A stretch of DNA of 5,780 nucleotides. Origin: Pseudomonadota bacterium. Lineage in GTDB: Bacteria; Pseudomonadota; Gammaproteobacteria; Xanthomonadales; Xanthomonadaceae. The position numbers were made by a program, and so were the translations under genes. The DNA lies in NCBI GenBank assembly GCA_023423855.1, contig JAFAEU010000390.1:1-5780 (forward strand), read 5' to 3'. Shown in pieces: positions 1 through 5,780 of the stretch. The notes under the pieces were generated by a model. It was not told the DNA's origin. It made no database searches and worked only from the letters and a program-made list of their open reading frames with translations. The number at the start of each line of letters is the position of its first letter. Within the stretch, counting starts at the first letter, position 1.

Positions 1-51
1 AGCCAGGGCAACGCCCATGGCCAGCGCGAGCAGAGCCTTGTTGATGGTCAT
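1..51 (-). CDS. N-terminus of an exported protein (partial, runs off left edge)
   Basis: Reading leftward from the ATG at 51-49, the 17 visible codons give MTINKALLALAMGVALA. This has one lysine near the N terminus followed by an uninterrupted Leu/Ala/Gly/Val stretch, the pattern of a signal peptide. The start is supported by GAGGAAG at 64-58, six bases upstream, and by a good promoter farther up. The frame is open to the edge. Whether it ends in a lipobox cysteine or a signal peptidase I site lies outside the window, so neither the final location nor the function can be given. The gene follows the thiolase on the same strand after a 132-bp gap that seems to hold its own promoter, so it need not depend on thiolase transcription. 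Confidence 0.6.
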   Translation of the reverse strand, partial: MTINKALLALAMGVALA

Positions 52-89
52 ATCGATCTTCCTCGTCTATGTCTGAAAAAGTTGGACAA

Positions 90-105
90 CGCGCAAAATT
101 GCGCG
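90..105. promoter_or_regulatory. Palindrome at the predicted transcription start (possible operator or 5' hairpin)
   Basis: CGCGCAA and TTGCGCG are 7-base inverted arms separated by AA. The element sits immediately downstream of the predicted start point (about 107) of the leftmost gene. At the DNA level this is a compact dyad suitable for a dimeric regulator. In RNA it would form a six-pair stem with a four-base loop at the extreme 5' end of the leader. No specific regulator can be named from the sequence. Confidence 0.35.
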
Positions 106-113
106 CCGTAAAC

Positions 114-141
114 ATGATGACAAGCCCATGACGGCTGTCAA
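114..141 (-). promoter_or_regulatory. Candidate sigma70-type promoter for the leftmost gene
   Basis: On the minus strand there is a perfect -35 box TTGACA (141-136), a 16-base spacer, and a -10-like CATCAT (119-114, four of six matches to TATAAT). Transcription would start near 107, giving a leader of about 56 bases before the ATG at 51. The region is clearly more AT-rich than the flanking genes. A second TTGACA lies at 167-162 but has no usable -10 box at the right distance. The call rests on motif reading only. Confidence 0.45.
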
Positions 142-183
142 GCGGGACGCGGTGGATTTTTTGTCAAAACGGTGTTAACGCCT

Positions 184-1356
184 TCACGCAATCTCGACAG
201 CGATTGCGGTTGCTTCGCCGCCGCCGATGCACAGCGACGCGACGCCGCGCTTGCCGCCGCGCGCGATCAGGGCATGCAGCAAGGTCACCACCAGACGCGC
301 GCCGCTGGCGCCGATCGGATGCCCCAGCGCGGTCGCGCCGCCGTTGACGTTGATTTTCCCGTGCGCAATGCCGAGCTCGCGGATCGGCGCCATCGCCACG
401 ACCGAGAACGCTTCGTTGACTTCGAACAGGTCGACGTCATCGACCGACCAGCCCACTTTCGCCAGCAGGTCGCGGATTGCGCTCACCGGCGCCGTTGTGA
501 ACCATTCGGGTTCCTGAGAGAAGGTTGAATGGCCGACGATGCGGGCGATCGGCTTCAGGCCGAGCCGGGACGCGTTTTCGGCGCTGGTGAGCACCGTCGC
601 CGCGGCGCCATCGGAGATGCTCGACGAGCTGGCGGCGGTCACCGTGCCGTCCTTGCGGAAGGCGGCGCGCAGGGTCGGGATCTTGCCGACGTCGGACTTG
701 CCGGGTTGCTCGTCGGTGTCGAACTCGACCTCGCCCTTGCGGGTGGACACCTTGACCGGGACGATCTCGTCCTTGAACGCGCCCGAGGCGATCGCCGCCT
801 GCGCGCGCTTGACCGATTCGATGGTGAACGCGTCCTGCTCCTCGCGGGTGAAGCCGTACTTGTCGGCGGTGGCTTCGGCGAACACGCCCATCGACTGGCC
901 GTCGTAGGGATTGGTCAGGCCGTCCCAGGCCATGTGGTCGACCAGCTTGGCGTCGCCGTAGCGCAGGCCGGGGCGGGCGGAAACCATGTGCGGCGCGTTG
1001 GTCATCGACTCCATGCCGCCGGCGACGACCACGCTGGCCGAGCCGGCCTTGATCAGGTCGTGGCCGAGCATGATCGCCTTCATGCCCGAGCCGCAGACCT
1101 TGTTGATCGTGGTGCAGCCCGCCTTCTTCGGCAGGCCAGCGGCGAGCGCGGCCTGGCGCGCCGGCGCCTGGCCGAGGTTGGCCGGCAGCACGCAGCCCAT
1201 GATGACTTCGGAAACGTCGTCGCCGTTGACGCCGGCCTGTTCGACCGCGGCCTTGATCGCGGTGGCGCCGAGGGTCGGCGTCGGCACCCCGGTGAACTGT
1301 CCGAGCATGGAACCGATGGCGGTGCGCTTGGCACCGACGATGACGACGTCGCTCAT
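184..1356 (-). CDS. Type II thiolase: acetyl-CoA C-acetyltransferase / acyltransferase
   Basis: This is a cytoplasmic thiolase that condenses two acetyl-CoA to acetoacetyl-CoA, or cleaves 3-ketoacyl-CoA in the reverse, degradative direction. At 390 aa it is the usual family length. It starts with [15 protein letters not shown], the standard thiolase opening. The nucleophilic cysteine is C88 in [10 protein letters not shown]. The conserved NEAF motif is at 314-317, GHPIGASG with catalytic H346 is at 345-352, and the second catalytic cysteine is C376 in CIGGG. All catalytic positions are intact. The ATG at 1356-1354 is chosen because it begins exactly at the family N terminus and is preceded by AGGAG (1368-1364) seven bases upstream. 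The pantetheine loop reads GQSMG where many biosynthetic thiolases have HMG, and the later loop reads [10 protein letters not shown] instead of the commoner AGNASGINDG. The family is certain. Biosynthetic (AtoB/PhaA-like) versus degradative use cannot be settled here, and the neighbours do not help. Confidence 0.96.
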   Translation of the reverse strand: MSDVVIVGAKRTAIGSMLGQFTGVPTPTLGATAIKAAVEQAGVNGDDVSEVIMGCVLPANLGQAPARQAALAAGLPKKAGCTTINKVCGSGMKAIMLGHDLIKAGSASVVVAGGMESMTNAPHMVSARPGLRYGDAKLVDHMAWDGLTNPYDGQSMGVFAEATADKYGFTREEQDAFTIESVKRAQAAIASGAFKDEIVPVKVSTRKGEVEFDTDEQPGKSDVGKIPTLRAAFRKDGTVTAASSSSISDGAAATVLTSAENASRLGLKPIARIVGHSTFSQEPEWFTTAPVSAIRDLLAKVGWSVDDVDLFEVNEAFSVVAMAPIRELGIAHGKINVNGGATALGHPIGASGARLVVTLLHALIARGGKRGVASLCIGGGEATAIAVEIA

Positions 1357-1395
1357 GAACGTACTCCTGGAGGGGAAAGGGGGATAGGTCGGCCT

Positions 1396-1424
1396 ATTGT
1401 CGTTCCGGGCCACGTCCTCGGCAA
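1396..1424 (-). promoter_or_regulatory. Candidate thiolase promoter
   Basis: On the minus strand, TTGCCG (1424-1419, four of six -35 matches) is followed by a 17-base spacer and GACAAT (1401-1396, four of six -10 matches). The expected start point is near 1389, giving a short leader of about 33 bases ending in the AGGAG ribosome site. The spacing is optimal but both boxes are imperfect, so this is a moderate candidate. Confidence 0.35.
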
Positions 1425-1464
1425 ATTCGTCCAGGGGCCGGTGGCGGCGGTGCGGCCAAGCGCG

Positions 1465-1470
1465 TATATA
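1465..1470. promoter_or_regulatory. TATATA island, possible -10 box of the autotransporter gene
   Basis: TATATA stands out in an otherwise GC-rich divergent spacer and is bordered by CGCG (1461-1464) and CGCG (1472-1475). Read on the plus strand it could be a -10 box, with a start near 1477 and a leader of about 70 bases before the ATG at 1546. The matching -35 region (around 1441-1447) is poor, so an activator or another sigma factor would be needed. Because TATATA is self-complementary, it could also serve the opposite strand. Confidence 0.3.
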
Positions 1471-1531
1471 GCGCGAAGGGGCGCCGGGAGCGGCCGGAAG
1501 GGTCGTTCCGTACGGGAAACGGGGATGGACC

Positions 1532-1537
1532 AGGGAG
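1532..1537 (+). promoter_or_regulatory. Ribosome binding site deciding the autotransporter start
   Basis: AGGGAG lies eight bases before the ATG at 1546. Another in-frame ATG at 1525 has only a G-run directly against it and would add seven polar or charged residues (MDQGVER) ahead of the signal peptide. The 1546 start gives a compact lipoprotein signal peptide and is preferred. Confidence 0.55.
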
Positions 1538-1545
1538 TGGAGCGT

Positions 1546-4401
1546 ATGTCTGGCAGATCCTGGCAGGGTTTTATCGCCGGCCTGGGCCGTGGGGTCTGGA
1601 TGGCCGCGCTTGTGGCCGGGCTGGCCGCCTGCGGCGGTGGCGGAGGCGGCACGCGGGCCGATCCGCCGCCACAGGCCCCGCCGCCGACACCGCCGCCATC
1701 GCCTCCCGTGGTGGAGCCGCCGAACCCGGCCTTCGGCGACCACATCGCGTGGACCGGCGCGGATGCGGCGCATGCCGCCGGGCTGACCGGCGCCGGCATC
1801 CGCATCGGCATCATCGACAGCGGCGTCAACCGCAACCACCCGGCGCTGGCCGGCCGCGTGGTCTCCAACCTCACCTACATCAATCCGAACACGAACAACC
1901 TGTCGGCCGACGACGTGATCGGCCATGGCACCGCCGTCGCGCAGGTGGTGGCGGGCCGGGCGTTCGGACAGTGGCCGGGCGGAATCGCACCCGGGGCGGA
2001 GATCGTGTCGGCACGGATCATCAGCGACACGCCGCCCGAGGACGACGGCAGCGGCCAGGGCAACGAACTCAACGGTCCGCTCGGGGTCGCATCGGTCCAC
2101 CAGGATCTGATGAACCGCGGCGTGCGGGTCATGAACAACTCCTGGGGCGGGCTGTACTGGACCAACCCGAATGTCTCCGCGCAGGTCGCCGCGGAATACC
2201 GTCCCTTCATCGCCACCCACGGTGGCCTGGTCGTGTTCTCGGCCGGAAACTCCGACTTCGACGATCCTTCCGACACGGCCGCGCTGCCGAGCCAACCGGG
2301 GCCGGGTGGCACGATGCCGGCGGCGGACCTCGAGCGCGGCTGGCTGGTGGTGGCCGCGCTGGACGGCGACGACCCAACCCGGCTCGCCGAGTATTCCAAC
2401 GCCTGCGGCATCGCGATGCACTATTGCCTCGTCGCCCCGGGCACGGTCGTCGTGACCGGGACCGACAACGCCCCGAACGCCCCGGACTACTGGCGCTGGA
2501 GCGGGACGTCCTTTGCCGCGCCGATCGTGTCGGGCGCCGCCGCGCTGGTGTGGGAGGCATTCCCGTACTTCGACAACGACCTCGTGCGGCAGACGCTGCT
2601 GGGGACCGCGACCGATCTCGGCGACGCCGGCGTCGACCGGGTGTTCGGATACGGCGCGCTGGACATCGCCGCCGCGATCCGGGGACCGGCGCGGTTCGAC
2701 TGGGGAGACGTCCGCGTCGCCTTCGACGGCATCACTTCGGTCTGGAGCAACGACATCTCCGGCACGGGCGCGCTGATCAAGGAGGGCACCGGCACGCTCG
2801 TCATCGATGCCAACACCACGAACGATGGCGGCATCGTGGTGCGTGGCGGCACCCTGCGCGCCGAACGCTCGGTGTTCGGCGACGTCCTCGTCGAGGAGGC
2901 CGGAACCTATGCGATCGGGACGCACGTGCTGGGCGTCAACGTGCAGGGCAACGTGGCCAACGCAGGCCGGATCGAGGTGATCGGCCACGGATCGAACCGT
3001 GCGGTGTCGTCGCTTGTCGGGGACTACCTGCACCGGCAGGGCGCGACGCTGGCGTTCGATCTGGGGCAGGGACTCGCCGTGACGGGAACGGCCACCATCG
3101 AGGGCGGCGACCTGCACGTGATGGGGGTGAAACCCACGTACACCGTCGCGAGCAGGGAAGTGCTGATCGAGGCCCAGGAGGGCCTCACCGGCACCTTCGA
3201 CCAGCTGACGTGGGCGTCGTCGCTGTTCCTGGAGGGCAGTCTGGGCTACGACTCGAACCTGGTCTGGCTGGACATCACCCGCCTGGACGTCGCGGCGACC
3301 GCGAAATCGCTGGCGGGCATCACCGCGTCCGGCCTGTCCGCGGCGCATCGCGTCGAGCGGACGTTCGACGGCATCGACCGCGCACTGTCGGAGGGGCGCG
3401 CCAGCGTCGCGGACGAGTTCGTCCGCATCGCCGGCGAGTTCCAGGGCATCGGCGACGAAGCGATGGCGAGAGCGGCGCTCGACAGCCTGTCCGGCGAATC
3501 GCACGCGCTTGCCGCCACGCTGACCTTCGACGCCATCGACATGGGGCGCCGTGCGCTGTCGTCGCGGTTCGGCCGCTTCGAAGGGCGCGACGAACGCATC
3601 GGCGTCTGGAAGCAGGCGCTCGGCCACGGTGGGAGCAGCGGATTCGCCGGCGGTGGCTACCGGCCCGACGGCTGGCTGCTCGGCCGCGACCAGCCTCTGG
3701 GCACGCAGTCCGTGGCGGGCTTCGCGTTCGGCGAAACCCGCACCGACGATCGCGTCGGCGACAACCGCGACCGCAGCCGCGACCGACAGGCGCACGGCAT
3801 GGCCTATGCCGGCCGCCTGTCCGGCGCCGCCTACGTGCTCGGGCAGTTCGGCTTCGGCCGGTTCGATCGCATCATCGAGCGCAACGTGTTCGCGGGCGAT
3901 GCCGCGCGCCAGGGCGTCTTCAGCCTGTACTCGGGCGACTACTCCAGCCTCGGCGTCGAAGTCGGCAGCCGGCGGCGGCTTGGCGGCCTGCACCTGACGC
4001 CCTACGCGGGCGCGGAGCACACCCGCCTGCGCCAGGACGGATTCGTGGAATGGGGCGGCGACGGGTTCGGGCTGCAGGCGCGCGCCGCCTCGATGCAACG
4101 GACGCAGGCCATTGCCGGACTGCGCGTCGAACGCGACTGGCGCGGCGCGACGTTCCGTGCCTATGGCGAGTGGCAACAGACGCTGTCGGCCGGCGGCTTC
4201 GCCGTGGACGCCAGTTTCACCGGCATCGACATCTGGTCGCCGCTGCCGGTGGCGGATGCGGCGAAGTCGGGTGGCCTGTTCGGCATCGGCGTCGATGTCT
4301 CGCCGGCGCGGAACACCCGGCTGTCGTTTGGCTTCGACCAGCGCTTCGGCCCGCGCGGCGACGAAAGCATGGCTTCGATGCGGTACGTACTCGGCTTCTG
4401 A
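1546..4401 (+). CDS. S8 subtilisin-like serine protease autotransporter, predicted surface lipoprotein
   Basis: This 951-aa protein has the architecture of a type Va autotransporter protease. Residues 1-28 are a signal peptide ending in the lipobox LAAC, so C29 is the predicted lipid anchor. Six glycines (30-35) and a proline-rich tether (about 40-59) follow. The subtilase domain covers about 66-380, with catalytic D91 (IIDSGV), H127 (GHGTA) and S322 (GTSFAAP), and oxyanion N235 (SAGNS). C287 and C294 probably form a small disulfide loop just before VAPG. Residues about 406-440 (LIKEGTGTLVID...GGTLRAE) match the autotransporter-associated beta-strand repeat, and 440-580 look like beta-helical passenger. 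Residues about 685-951 are the outer-membrane beta-barrel, ending in YVLGF with the terminal aromatic residue expected for BAM insertion. Known relatives with lipid anchors are Neisseria NalP and Bordetella SphB1, which cleave other surface proteins. The substrate here is unknown. The gene is divergent from the thiolase and complete, with the active site intact. Confidence 0.94.
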   Translation: MSGRSWQGFIAGLGRGVWMAALVAGLAACGGGGGGTRADPPPQAPPPTPPPSPPVVEPPNPAFGDHIAWTGADAAHAAGLTGAGIRIGIIDSGVNRNHPALAGRVVSNLTYINPNTNNLSADDVIGHGTAVAQVVAGRAFGQWPGGIAPGAEIVSARIISDTPPEDDGSGQGNELNGPLGVASVHQDLMNRGVRVMNNSWGGLYWTNPNVSAQVAAEYRPFIATHGGLVVFSAGNSDFDDPSDTAALPSQPGPGGTMPAADLERGWLVVAALDGDDPTRLAEYSNACGIAMHYCLVAPGTVVVTGTDNAPNAPDYWRWSGTSFAAPIVSGAAALVWEAFPYFDNDLVRQTLLGTATDLGDAGVDRVFGYGALDIAAAIRGPARFDWGDVRVAFDGITSVWSNDISGTGALIKEGTGTLVIDANTTNDGGIVVRGGTLRAERSVFGDVLVEEAGTYAIGTHVLGVNVQGNVANAGRIEVIGHGSNRAVSSLVGDYLHRQGATLAFDLGQGLAVTGTATIEGGDLHVMGVKPTYTVASREVLIEAQEGLTGTFDQLTWASSLFLEGSLGYDSNLVWLDITRLDVAATAKSLAGITASGLSAAHRVERTFDGIDRALSEGRASVADEFVRIAGEFQGIGDEAMARAALDSLSGESHALAATLTFDAIDMGRRALSSRFGRFEGRDERIGVWKQALGHGGSSGFAGGGYRPDGWLLGRDQPLGTQSVAGFAFGETRTDDRVGDNRDRSRDRQAHGMAYAGRLSGAAYVLGQFGFGRFDRIIERNVFAGDAARQGVFSLYSGDYSSLGVEVGSRRRLGGLHLTPYAGAEHTRLRQDGFVEWGGDGFGLQARAASMQRTQAIAGLRVERDWRGATFRAYGEWQQTLSAGGFAVDASFTGIDIWSPLPVADAAKSGGLFGIGVDVSPARNTRLSFGFDQRFGPRGDESMASMRYVLGF

Positions 4402-4403
4402 TT

Positions 4404-4419
4404 ACTCCCGTTTGGGAGT
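4404..4419 (+). terminator. Stem-loop just after the autotransporter stop (weak terminator candidate)
   Basis: ACTCCC and GGGAGT form a six-pair stem closed by a GTTT loop, beginning two bases after the TGA stop at 4399-4401. Only GTTCG follows instead of a proper U-run, so it is a poor intrinsic terminator. It could instead protect the 3' end of the autotransporter message. Confidence 0.3.
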
Positions 4420-4430
4420 GTTCGCTCCGG

Positions 4431-4453
4431 GCCGGTAGCGCCATGCTGCCGGC
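4431..4453 (+). repeat. Strong imperfect palindrome in the spacer, possibly REP-like
   Basis: GCCGGTAGC (4431-4439) and GCTGCCGGC (4445-4453) form a nine-pair stem with one U-G wobble and a five-base loop. The octamer GCGCCATG occurs twice, at 4438-4445 and 4452-4459, so alternative pairings exist, for example GCCATG (4440-4445) with CATGGC (4456-4461). No U-run follows. A GTAG tetranucleotide (4435-4438) recalls the 5' signature of REP elements, including the GTAG repeats of Stenotrophomonas. One copy in one window cannot establish that. Confidence 0.35.
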
Positions 4454-4470
4454 GCCATGGCTGGCCATCG

Positions 4471-4505
4471 CCGCGCTCCGGCGCGGATGTCGGTGGCCGT
4501 CACCG
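4471..4505 (+). promoter_or_regulatory. Two small hairpins in the leader of the serine hydrolase gene
   Basis: CCGCGC (4471-4476) pairs with GCGCGG (4481-4486) around a TCCG loop, and CGGTG (4491-4495) pairs with CACCG (4501-4505) around GCCGT. The second stem ends three bases before the AAGGAGG ribosome site. Stems this short are common by chance in GC-rich DNA, so any role in translation or transcript stability is speculative. I see no clear promoter boxes for the downstream gene in 4402-4520. Confidence 0.2.
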
Positions 4506-4507
4506 AC

Positions 4508-4514
4508 AAGGAGG
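4508..4514 (+). promoter_or_regulatory. Strong ribosome binding site of the serine hydrolase gene
   Basis: AAGGAGG lies six bases before the ATG at 4521. It closely matches the anti-Shine-Dalgarno sequence, fixes the start of the gene and suggests efficient translation independent of the upstream gene. Confidence 0.8.
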
Positions 4515-4520
4515 ATCCCG

Positions 4521-5780
4521 ATGAAGTTCGTATTGCGGCCGCTCCGCGTGCTCGCCCTGTCCCTGGCACTCTGGCTGCCCCTGTCGACGGCATGCGCGGG
4601 CGAGGGCGAAGTCCTGCCGCAGGACACGCGCCTGGAGACCGCCGCCGGCGCTGCATTCACGGCACCACAGGGCTGGCGGTCCGTCACCCGCGACGACGTG
4701 TTGTTCCTGACGCCTCCCGAGGATGGGTCGAGCATCGTGTTCGCGGACGTCGATGCGGTGGACGGCGACGCCGCGGTCGCGGAAGCATGGCGGCGTTCGG
4801 GCCTGCCGATGGCGTGGCCGATCAAGGCCGCGTCCGACCAGGCCGCGACCGACGGTTGGGAAAAGGTGCGCGTGGTCCACTACGAAGTGCCGGAGAACGC
4901 GAAGCGCTACGTCAGCGGTTCGGCGCGGCTGGCCGGGGGGCGCTGGACAGTGGCGCTGATCGAATTCTCGATCGCGGACCTGGACCGCCGCCGCGGCCAG
5001 GTGGGCCTGGTCTTCAGCAGCCTGATGCCGAAGGGGCGCGAACGCGAATCCTTCGCCGGCTGGACCGCGCACAAGCTCGACGAGGCACGACTCGCGCAAC
5101 TGGTGGCGTTCGTCGAGCACGCGCAGCGCGAACTGCAGATTCCCGGCATCGGGCTGGGCGTCGTGCAGGACGGCAAGGTCGTGCTGGCCAGGGGCCTGGG
5201 CGTGCGCGACCTGGAGAGCCGTGCACCGGTCGACGCCGACACGCTGTTCATGGTCGCGTCCAACACCAAGGCGATGACCACACTGCTGCTGGCGCGGCTG
5301 GTCGACCAGGGCAGGGTGCGCTGGGATACGCCGGTGGTGGAGGTGTTCCCGTCGTTCCGCCTCGGCGACGAAGCGACCACACGCAAGGTCCAGATCCAGC
5401 ACCTGGTCTGTGCCTGCACCGGCCTGCCGCGACAGGACGCGGAATGGCTGACCGAGTTCGCCGCGGCGACGCCAGAAACCGTCGTGGCCGGCCTTGCGGG
5501 CATGCAGCCGACCACCGAGTTCGGCGCGCTGTACCAGTATTCCAATCCGCTGGCCGCGGCCGGCGGCTTCATCGGCGCGCGCGTGCTGCATCCTGACCTG
5601 CCGCTGGGCGAGGCCTACGACCTCGCGATGCACGAGGAAGTGTTCGGCCCGATCGGCATGCGACGCACTACCTTCGACTTCGCCGCGGCGATGCGCGGTA
5701 ACCACGCCCTGGGCTACGGCATCGGCGTGGATGGCCGCGCGGTGCCGGCGCTGATGGACGTCAATCCCTCGATCGTGCCG
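4521..5780 (+). CDS. Secreted serine hydrolase, class C beta-lactamase/PBP-like family (3' truncated)
   Basis: The frame is open from the ATG at 4521 to the right edge, 420 codons without a stop. Residues 1-26 are a signal peptide (MKFVLRPLRVLALSLALWLP then LSTACAG) with likely signal peptidase I cleavage after ACA. C25 is not in a good lipobox because the -3 residue is Ser. Residues about 30-172 form an N-terminal region that I do not recognise. The beta-lactamase-like domain starts near 185. It contains the SxxK motif SNTK (S247 nucleophile, K250), the second motif YSN (340-342), and FGPIGMRRT (375-383), typical of this superfamily. The third motif (KTG/HTG type) lies beyond the edge. Members act as esterases, D-amino peptidases, carboxypeptidases or beta-lactamases, so no substrate can be assigned. 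At the usual HTSGLP position it has CACTGLP with C297 and C299. It is codirectional with the autotransporter, 119 bp downstream, with its own strong ribosome site. Confidence 0.9.
   Translation, partial: MKFVLRPLRVLALSLALWLPLSTACAGEGEVLPQDTRLETAAGAAFTAPQGWRSVTRDDVLFLTPPEDGSSIVFADVDAVDGDAAVAEAWRRSGLPMAWPIKAASDQAATDGWEKVRVVHYEVPENAKRYVSGSARLAGGRWTVALIEFSIADLDRRRGQVGLVFSSLMPKGRERESFAGWTAHKLDEARLAQLVAFVEHAQRELQIPGIGLGVVQDGKVVLARGLGVRDLESRAPVDADTLFMVASNTKAMTTLLLARLVDQGRVRWDTPVVEVFPSFRLGDEATTRKVQIQHLVCACTGLPRQDAEWLTEFAAATPETVVAGLAGMQPTTEFGALYQYSNPLAAAGGFIGARVLHPDLPLGEAYDLAMHEEVFGPIGMRRTTFDFAAAMRGNHALGYGIGVDGRAVPALMDVNPSIVP

Noticed and set aside
142..183. Possible intrinsic terminator after the thiolase
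   Set aside because: There are short T and A runs (TTTT-GAC-AAAAAA on the minus strand) but no GC-rich stem followed by a U-tract.
529..1545. Plus-strand open extension upstream of the autotransporter, antisense to the thiolase
   Set aside because: Same antisense-phase effect. The signal peptide with lipobox begins at 1546 and would be buried by an upstream extension.
1633..1650. Phase-variable repeat tract in the autotransporter
   Set aside because: The repeat unit is three bases, so slippage would only add or remove glycines and not switch the frame.
3760..3795. Short Arg/Asp-rich near-repeat (DNRDRSRDRQ) in the barrel domain
   Set aside because: It is best explained as a charged loop or turn between barrel strands. 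The repeat is too short and imperfect to be a separate element.
1357..4176. Minus-strand open frame of about 940 codons continuing upstream of the thiolase, antisense to the autotransporter
   Set aside because: It is in the codon-aligned antisense phase, where stops arise only opposite TTA, CTA and TCA codons, which are rare in this GC-rich genome. The translation is rich in Arg, Ala, Gly and His with no domain pattern, and there is no ribosome site or linker logic for a fusion to the thiolase.
4457..5705. Long frames on both strands overlapping the serine hydrolase (plus 4457-5596, minus 4500-5705)
   Set aside because: Both overlap a gene with a strong ribosome site, signal peptide and catalytic motifs. 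Their translations are low-complexity Arg/Gly/Ala shadows.

Overview
The window comes from a high-GC Gram-negative bacterium. Codon use is strongly GC-biased, and the proteins look most like those of Xanthomonadaceae (Lysobacter, Luteimonas, Xanthomonas or Stenotrophomonas type). That placement is inferred from the combination of a type V autotransporter ending in phenylalanine, the form of the serine hydrolase motifs and the GC content. It was not tested by any search.

Layout, left to right: (1) at 1-51, minus strand, the first 17 codons of an exported protein that runs off the left edge; (2) 52-183, its leader and a likely sigma70-type promoter with a near-perfect palindrome at the predicted transcription start; (3) 184-1356, minus strand, a complete type II thiolase (acetyl-CoA C-acetyltransferase/acyltransferase, 390 aa); (4) 1357-1545, a divergent intergenic region with a candidate thiolase promoter and one TATATA island; (5) 1546-4401, plus strand, a complete 951-aa subtilisin-like (S8) serine protease autotransporter that is also a predicted lipoprotein; (6) 4402-4520, a GC-rich spacer with several stem-loops; (7) 4521 to the right edge, plus strand, a secreted serine hydrolase of the class C beta-lactamase/penicillin-binding-protein family, 420 codons visible and truncated at its C terminus.

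The thiolase is a cytoplasmic central-metabolism enzyme and has no obvious functional link to its neighbours. The protease and the serine hydrolase are codirectional and both act outside the cytoplasm: the first predicted at the cell surface, the second in the periplasm or beyond. They could share a transcript, but the 119-bp spacer with hairpins argues against tight coupling. I found no tRNA, rRNA, CRISPR array, insertion sequence or phage gene.

Very long open frames lie antisense to all three large genes. They are explained by codon-phase-aligned antisense reading in a GC-rich genome, and I do not regard them as genes. No convincing new biological system is visible. The most interesting items are the lipid-anchored autotransporter architecture, the palindrome at a predicted transcription start, the hairpin cluster (possibly REP-like) between the two secreted-enzyme genes, and the unusual Cys-Ala-Cys motif and N-terminal extension of the hydrolase.
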